This document shows, piece by piece, positions 33,718 to 37,508 of a stretch of DNA of 37,508 nt. Within the stretch, counting starts at the first letter, position 1, and every line of letters starts with the position of its first letter. The position numbers and the translations under genes are program-made. Source of the DNA: an uncultured Lachnospiraceae bacterium (GTDB lineage: Bacteria > Bacillota > Clostridia > Lachnospirales > Lachnospiraceae); NCBI GenBank assembly GCA_949840465.1, contig CATKXE010000025.1, forward strand, positions 1 to 37,508. The letters are read 5' to 3'. The notes beneath the pieces are model-generated. The model ran no database searches. It saw only the letters and a list, made by a program, of their open reading frames with translations, and was not told where the DNA came from.

Positions 33718-35382
33718 CTATATATCCTGCGGATTGATGATGTGCGGAATCCGCTTGATCTCTTCCCAGCGTTCCCCGTCTACACGGTAGCCTGTCCCCG
33801 GCCCCATGTAGTCATTCGGCGTATTGACCCCGGAAAGAACATGAAATTCTTTATCTAAGATAGCGGAAGTCTGCATATAATCTCCCACCACACGCTGTTT
33901 CAGCATATTCAGGACACTTTCCGCCACATCCCTGTAACCGGCCTGCGCCAATGCTTTCACCACATCCACCCCGGTAATCCCCCGTTTCAGGACGTCTTCC
34001 GCAGCCATCAAATCTGCGGTCACATCCCGGGGCAGGGTATCCTTACTCCCGTGTGCATAGGTCACGGCCTCCACCTGCCCGTCCGATATGGGGGACAGCC
34101 CGAGCTGACGGAACACGGCCTGTACTGCCTTTCCGGCCTTGTTACGGACACGGATAACCTCCTCCTCGGTTACCGGGCGCAGCCCTCCGTCCACCTGCAT
34201 GTCCCGCTGCAGTACATTGTAATCGTCAAAATCCTCCGCGTCAAAATTGGAGCCCGCAAACATATTGTCATAATTGGGTTCAGCCGCATATCCGGAAAAA
34301 ATAAAATCCGTTCCGGGCAAAAACTGCAGCATGGTTCTTGCAGTCCGGCGCATATCGGAATTAGAAAAGCTCTGGTCATTAGACGAGGCGCATTCCAGCC
34401 CCAGCAAGGCGGCTACCAGATTCTCCCCGATGACTTCCCTGATTCCCCCGGGCACAGCTCCCGGCACACCGATGCAGCTTACGGAGCCGTTCTGGATCCC
34501 CTGGCTTCCCGCCCCCTTTGTGGCGTACAGACAACGGCATTCCAGATAGAGCATGGATTTTTTTTCACTGCTGCCCATCAATACCTCCGAGCCGGAGCCG
34601 GAGGTAAACCGCACCTTGAGCCCTCTGGATGCATACGCAGAGTTCAAAAATGCTTTCGAGTAAGGGGTATCATCCCCGTCAATAAATACCTTCTCTGTAC
34701 CATACACGGATAATGTCTCCGCATAGGTGGTCAGCCCCCGGATTCCCAGCTCCAACTCCGTGGCCTCCTCCGCGGAACACTGGGTGAGTACTCCCGGACG
34801 GCCGATCTGGGATCCGATCAAAAGCGCCATGGAACTTAACGGCGCATACCGCGCCACCCCCATGGTCGTCTCTTCCTCCGCAAACCCTCGCAGCGCTCCT
34901 TCCGCGGCATCTGCCGCAATCTGTACCGGATCGTCCTTCAGGTTCGTGATATGAGCCTGATTCCCCGGTGTTTTTCTGGCGCGCATCTTCTGCATGCCCA
35001 TCATCAGTTCCACAACATTCAGGTGGTTAATGACCTCCGTCATCTTGGCCGGCGTGATCCCGCTGACCAGCTCCAGAATCTCCTTCCGCGATACGTGGAT
35101 GTCCACGATCATCCGCGCAATGTCCAATGAGGATACGGACATGGATTTTTCCGCACGGTCAATACGGATTGCATAATCCGCGATAAACTGGTCGATAAAA
35201 TCGAATTCCTCCCTTACTCTTCCGTCCAGCTCCACGATTTTTCCGTCTTCGATCCGAATGGATGGTTCCGGGTCATACGGGCTTTTCATGGCGGCAAAGC
35301 CCATCTCCGGCCACTCATTGATATAGCCGTCCAGATTGACCGGACGCCTGTCCAGTGTTTCGATACGTTTTGATCTTTTCAT
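33718..35382 (-). CDS. pduC: B12-dependent diol/glycerol dehydratase large subunit
   Basis: Catalytic alpha subunit (554 residues), a TIM barrel that holds substrate, K+/Ca2+ and adenosylcobalamin. The start [19 protein letters not shown] and segments such as [74 protein letters not shown] and [20 protein letters not shown] follow PduC closely along the whole length. Diol and glycerol dehydratases cannot be told apart safely by eye. The ATG at 35382 has GGGAG about ten bases upstream. It opens an operon with pduDE, ddrAB and pduO. No aldehyde, alcohol or shell genes follow, so the product may be handled by enzymes encoded elsewhere. Confidence 0.96.
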   Translation of the reverse strand: MKRSKRIETLDRRPVNLDGYINEWPEMGFAAMKSPYDPEPSIRIEDGKIVELDGRVREEFDFIDQFIADYAIRIDRAEKSMSVSSLDIARMIVDIHVSRKEILELVSGITPAKMTEVINHLNVVELMMGMQKMRARKTPGNQAHITNLKDDPVQIAADAAEGALRGFAEEETTMGVARYAPLSSMALLIGSQIGRPGVLTQCSAEEATELELGIRGLTTYAETLSVYGTEKVFIDGDDTPYSKAFLNSAYASRGLKVRFTSGSGSEVLMGSSEKKSMLYLECRCLYATKGAGSQGIQNGSVSCIGVPGAVPGGIREVIGENLVAALLGLECASSNDQSFSNSDMRRTARTMLQFLPGTDFIFSGYAAEPNYDNMFAGSNFDAEDFDDYNVLQRDMQVDGGLRPVTEEEVIRVRNKAGKAVQAVFRQLGLSPISDGQVEAVTYAHGSKDTLPRDVTADLMAAEDVLKRGITGVDVVKALAQAGYRDVAESVLNMLKQRVVGDYMQTSAILDKEFHVLSGVNTPNDYMGPGTGYRVDGERWEEIKRIPHIINPQDI

Positions 35383-35407
35383 AGCTCGTCTACTCCCTGA
35401 GATATAA

Positions 35408-35469
35408 GGAACCATCGGCGGAAAAACTTGTGCAAAAAGCACAGGATAAGTGTTCTCCACAGCAGTTCC
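35408..35469 (-). promoter_or_regulatory. Nested hairpins in the pduC leader
   Basis: Within the ~105-base leader, GGAAC / GTTCC (35408-35412 and 35465-35469) could close a loop that holds TGTGCTTTTTGCACA (35429-35443), followed by AGTTTTT. It could act as a weak attenuator. No cobalamin riboswitch features are seen. Confidence 0.3.
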
Positions 35470-35493
35470 CAAGTAAATAGTGCACATATATTA

Positions 35494-35522
35494 ATTATAA
35501 TCGGATGCTTTCCCCGCGTCAA
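35494..35522 (-). promoter_or_regulatory. Strong predicted promoter of the dehydratase operon
   Basis: Minus-strand TTGACG (35517-35522), exactly 17 bases, perfect TATAAT (35494-35499). Transcription would start near 35487. Confidence 0.75.
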
Positions 35523-35596
35523 TAAAAAACTCTATGAAAACTCTGCATGATATTGTATTCCGTCGGAAACTCATTCAATGAAATTTCTGACAGTGA

Positions 35597-35941
35597 CTAT
35601 TCTCCCGACCCTATTATCTTCAATAGTTGTTCAATATTCGCAGCAATCTTTTCATCTTCCAGCCGGTCAACCCGGTCTCTCGCCTCCTCTAATCTCATCT
35701 CTTTTTCGATTGTCTTTAATTTTGCAAGTACCGCGTCACTTCTATCCTGCGTCTCCCCACTCTGAGCCGCCGGCTTTCCTGACTGCGCCTTTCCGCCTTT
35801 AGTTATAGCTTTTCCCGACTGTTTTTTCTCATTTTTTTTCATAGTTTTACGAGTCTGCGCTTTCCCGCTCCTGACCGCTGGCTTCGTTGCCTGCGCCTTT
35901 GTACTCTGCCTTACAGTCTTCGTATCTTTTTTCTTAAACAA
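35597..35941 (-). CDS. Lysine-rich small protein of unknown function
   Basis: A 114-residue protein I do not recognise. The first ~65 residues are low-complexity and strongly basic (Lys, Gln, Ser, Thr, Ala, Gly; recurring SGKAQ(T/S) motifs). The last ~45 are a charged helix with heptad-like spacing (LAKLKTIEKEMRLEEARDRVDRLEDEKIAANIEQLLKII), probably a coiled coil. It has no signal or TM segment. The start is TTG, with GGAGGG six bases upstream, and a good promoter lies 30 bases further. It is separate from the dehydratase promoter downstream. A nucleic-acid-binding or scaffolding role is possible from composition only. Confidence 0.65.
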   Translation of the reverse strand: MFKKKDTKTVRQSTKAQATKPAVRSGKAQTRKTMKKNEKKQSGKAITKGGKAQSGKPAAQSGETQDRSDAVLAKLKTIEKEMRLEEARDRVDRLEDEKIAANIEQLLKIIGSGE

Positions 35942-35972
35942 ACGAATCCCTCCATATCACTTCGATATATCG

Positions 35973-36001
35973 ATTATATCGATAACCATACCACAAAGCA
36001 A
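35973..36001 (-). promoter_or_regulatory. Promoter of the lysine-rich gene, inside a palindrome
   Basis: Minus-strand TTGCTT (35996-36001), 17 bases, TATAAT (35973-35978). The -10 lies in the inverted repeat TATCGA-N5-TCGATA. Confidence 0.6.
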
Positions 36002-36131
36002 GGAAAAAGAGTGAAAAATTCCGTGTTGAAAGCATGTTTTAAGGATTCTGCTTATGTCTCGATATCATTTAGAGGGAGAAATTCATATTATAAACAACCC
36101 GCTCCTTCCCCGACCCTCTGAAAACCATCGT

Positions 36132-36175
36132 AGTGTAACTTCATCACTGAGCAATTCATTTTTTCCCTGTATAAT
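36132..36175 (+). promoter_or_regulatory. Promoter and possible activator site of the ferredoxin operon
   Basis: A perfect TATAAT (36170-36175) has no clear -35. The short dyad AGTG-N9-CACT (36132-36148) is centred about 42 bases before the predicted start, the usual position of a Crp/Fnr class II site. The arms are only four bases, so this is tentative. Confidence 0.4.
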
Positions 36176-36202
36176 GAATGAAAAAACAAAAGGAGTTTTA
36201 TT

Positions 36203-36400
36203 ATGGCAAAAAGGAAAGCGGCTGTCAGTATCCGGGAATGTGTTGCCTGTGGATGTTGCATAAAAGTCTGTCCACGAAACGCAATCACCGTTCCCAATGG
36301 CGTCCATGCGGTGATCGACAGGGAATTATGCGTCGGATGCGGAAAATGTGCAAAAGAATGTCCTGCAAGCATTATCTCATTGGAGGTGGCAGAAACATGA
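36203..36400 (+). CDS. 2[4Fe-4S] ferredoxin
   Basis: A 65-residue bacterial-type ferredoxin, a cytosolic low-potential electron carrier. Two full cluster motifs are present: C13-C16-C19-C23P and C43-C46-C49-C53P. The ATG has AGGAG seven bases upstream. Its stop overlaps the start of the NapH-like membrane protein by four bases, so it probably hands electrons to or takes them from that protein. A Crp/Fnr regulator lies convergent beyond. Confidence 0.92.
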   Translation: MAKRKAAVSIRECVACGCCIKVCPRNAITVPNGVHAVIDRELCVGCGKCAKECPASIISLEVAET

Positions 36401-36990
36401 AAGAAAAAAAGAAATGGTATGATTACCTTTGGATTGTCTCCCTTACCTACCTCATCCTTGGATTCTTTAATATCCTCTTTGCATGGCTGGGACTTTTCTG
36501 CTTTTTTATCCCTCTTGCCATAGCGGCTATAAAGGGCAATAAAGCTTACTGCAACAAATATTGCGGCAGAGGCCAGCTATTTTCCCTGATCGGCGGCAGA
36601 TTCGGGCTGTCACGGAAAAAGGATATCCCCGGCTGGATGAGAACAGGTTATTTCCGATATGGTTTTTTAGTATTCTTCTTTGTCATGTTTTTCATGATGC
36701 TGTGGAACACCTGGCTGGTCTTCGCCGGTTCAAAAAATCTCGGCACTGTGGTAACACTGCTATGGACATTCAAACTCCCGTGGCATTGGGCCTATCATGG
36801 CACCCTGTTTTCTGATGGTGTCGCCCAGTTTGCGTTTGGCTTCTACAGTGTGATGCTTACCTCCACCGTATTGGGGTTCTTTACCATGATCTTGTTCAAA
36901 CCCCGCTCCTGGTGCGTATACTGCCCCATGGGAACCATGACGCAGCTTTTATGCAAAGCAAAAAACGTGACCACGTTACAAAAACAGTAA
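36397..36990 (+). CDS. NapH-like membrane Fe-S protein
   Basis: A 197-residue membrane protein with about four or five TM helices and two cytoplasmic cysteine pairs, C52xxxC56 (YCNKYCGRGQ) and C173xxC176 (WCVYCPMGTMTQ), in the style of the NapH/YccM group of membrane electron-transfer proteins. The separate 2[4Fe-4S] domain usually fused at the C-terminus is absent; the small ferredoxin encoded just before, with which it overlaps by four bases, may supply it. The start at 36397 has GGAGG about ten bases upstream. No terminal reductase is in the window, so its electron acceptor is unknown. Confidence 0.8.
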   Translation: MKEKKKWYDYLWIVSLTYLILGFFNILFAWLGLFCFFIPLAIAAIKGNKAYCNKYCGRGQLFSLIGGRFGLSRKKDIPGWMRTGYFRYGFLVFFFVMFFMMLWNTWLVFAGSKNLGTVVTLLWTFKLPWHWAYHGTLFSDGVAQFAFGFYSVMLTSTVLGFFTMILFKPRSWCVYCPMGTMTQLLCKAKNVTTLQKQ

Positions 36991-37030
36991 GCAGGCAGGC
37001 GCAAAGCCAAAAACAGAGAGCATTACCATA

Positions 37031-37508
37031 TTAAAGTGTTAATTCCCGCAGGCGTTTCTTGTCAAGGATTGTAACGCCGCCTCTGGAAACCTCCACAATC
37101 CCTTCACCGGCAAAATATTTCAGCATTCTGGATACCACTTCACGGGCAGACCCCATATACCGGGCAATCTGCCCGTGTGTCAACGCGATAGTATTTGAAC
37201 CGGTTCTGGCGGATTCATCAGAAAGGAAGATTGCCAGTCGTTTATCCATACTCATAAACAAAATCTGCTGCATCACCCACATCACGTCTGAAAAACGGCT
37301 GACCGCGGTTTCCAGCGCAAATATACGGATATCCTGATTCCGCTGCGATACTGCCGCAAAAGCAGGCCCGCTGATCACACAGCACTGGCTGTCCTGTTCT
37401 GCGTCTACAAATACCTCAAATGTGATGGCATCCAGGACACAGGAAGCCGACAGCATACACAGGTCGCCTTTGTGCAGACGGTAAAGCGTGATTACTTTTC
37501 CCACAACT
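37031..37508 (-). CDS. Crp/Fnr-family regulator, N-terminus cut by window end
   Basis: About 158 C-terminal residues of a Crp/Fnr-type regulator; the frame is open to the right edge, so the start is outside. The visible part has the end of the cyclic-nucleotide-binding-like sensor barrel (HKGDLCMLSASCVLDAITFEVFVDAEQD), the long dimer helix (VMWVMQQILFMSMDKRLAIFL) and the winged helix (LTHGQIARYMGSAREVVSRMLKYFAGEGIVEV). Clostridial members with this CMLSASC segment often sense redox or nitrosative stress, though cluster binding cannot be judged from a partial sequence. It converges on the ferredoxin/NapH-like pair with a 40-base gap. Confidence 0.9.
   Translation of the reverse strand, partial: VVGKVITLYRLHKGDLCMLSASCVLDAITFEVFVDAEQDSQCCVISGPAFAAVSQRNQDIRIFALETAVSRFSDVMWVMQQILFMSMDKRLAIFLSDESARTGSNTIALTHGQIARYMGSAREVVSRMLKYFAGEGIVEVSRGGVTILDKKRLRELTL

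Noticed and set aside
35383..35596. Cobalamin riboswitch or ANTAR-type dual hairpin upstream of pduC
   Set aside because: The leader is too short for a cobalamin riboswitch, and the hairpins lack the loop bases expected of ANTAR targets.
36178..36396. N-terminal extension of the NapH-like frame
   Set aside because: It overlaps the clear ferredoxin gene in another frame and has no family features. The ATG at 36397 with GGAGG gives a normal start and an ATGA overlap.

Overview
The window reads as a stretch of chromosome from an anaerobic, gut-type Firmicute of the Clostridia, most likely Lachnospiraceae. I infer this from the tilS-hpt-ftsH order, purine-rich Shine-Dalgarno sites, frequent TTG starts, clostridial protein families (rubrerythrin, ECF S component, Crp/Fnr redox regulator, GPH symporter) and a B12-dependent diol/glycerol dehydratase. 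Nearly all genes lie on the minus strand. I see no rRNA, tRNA, CRISPR array, insertion sequence or phage gene.

Layout, left to right. (1) 1-449: the N-terminal part of an unrecognised, highly charged protein that runs off the edge, followed by two tandem 61-bp hairpin repeats (531-651). (2) 690-4680: tilS-hpt-ftsH, with a promoter placed so that tilS mRNA may be leaderless. (3) 4765-12686: a tightly packed minus-strand run of two ABC exporter half-subunits, a PfkB sugar kinase and larB-larC-larE, the genes that make the nickel-pincer nucleotide cofactor; no larA is present. (4) 12866-14881: a methyl-accepting chemotaxis protein. (5) 15088-17541, plus strand: a DUF4430 lipoprotein with an ECF-type S component (probable corrinoid or other micronutrient uptake), then a metallophosphoesterase fused to a complete rubrerythrin. 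(6) 17583-20193: an MFS carrier, an ArsC/Spx-like protein and a metallo-beta-lactamase-fold protein.

(7) 20429-25280: two different ArsA/Get3-like ATPases with a 71-residue protein encoded between them, a MarR regulator with a near-consensus promoter, and a MATE exporter. The ArsA pair plus small protein, with shared candidate operator sequence upstream of both it and marR, is the best candidate for an undescribed system here. (8) 25468-29420: a nucleoside-hydrolase-like enzyme, a GPH sugar/nucleoside symporter and an AraC regulator, with two palindromes just downstream of a predicted promoter. (9) 29583-35382: pduC-pduD-pduE-ddrA-ddrB-pduO, a complete B12-dependent diol/glycerol dehydratase with its reactivase and cobalamin adenosyltransferase, but no shell or aldehyde-processing genes. 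(10) 35597-37508: a lysine-rich small protein, a ferredoxin plus NapH-like membrane Fe-S protein, and a convergent Crp/Fnr regulator cut by the window end.

Functional links I infer: the DUF4430/ECF pair may feed corrinoid to the dehydratase, with PduO making adenosylcobalamin. The MarR protein probably controls itself and the ArsA operon. The AraC protein probably controls the symporter/hydrolase pair. The Crp/Fnr protein may control the ferredoxin/NapH-like pair. All functions come from motif reading and gene context; no database search was possible.
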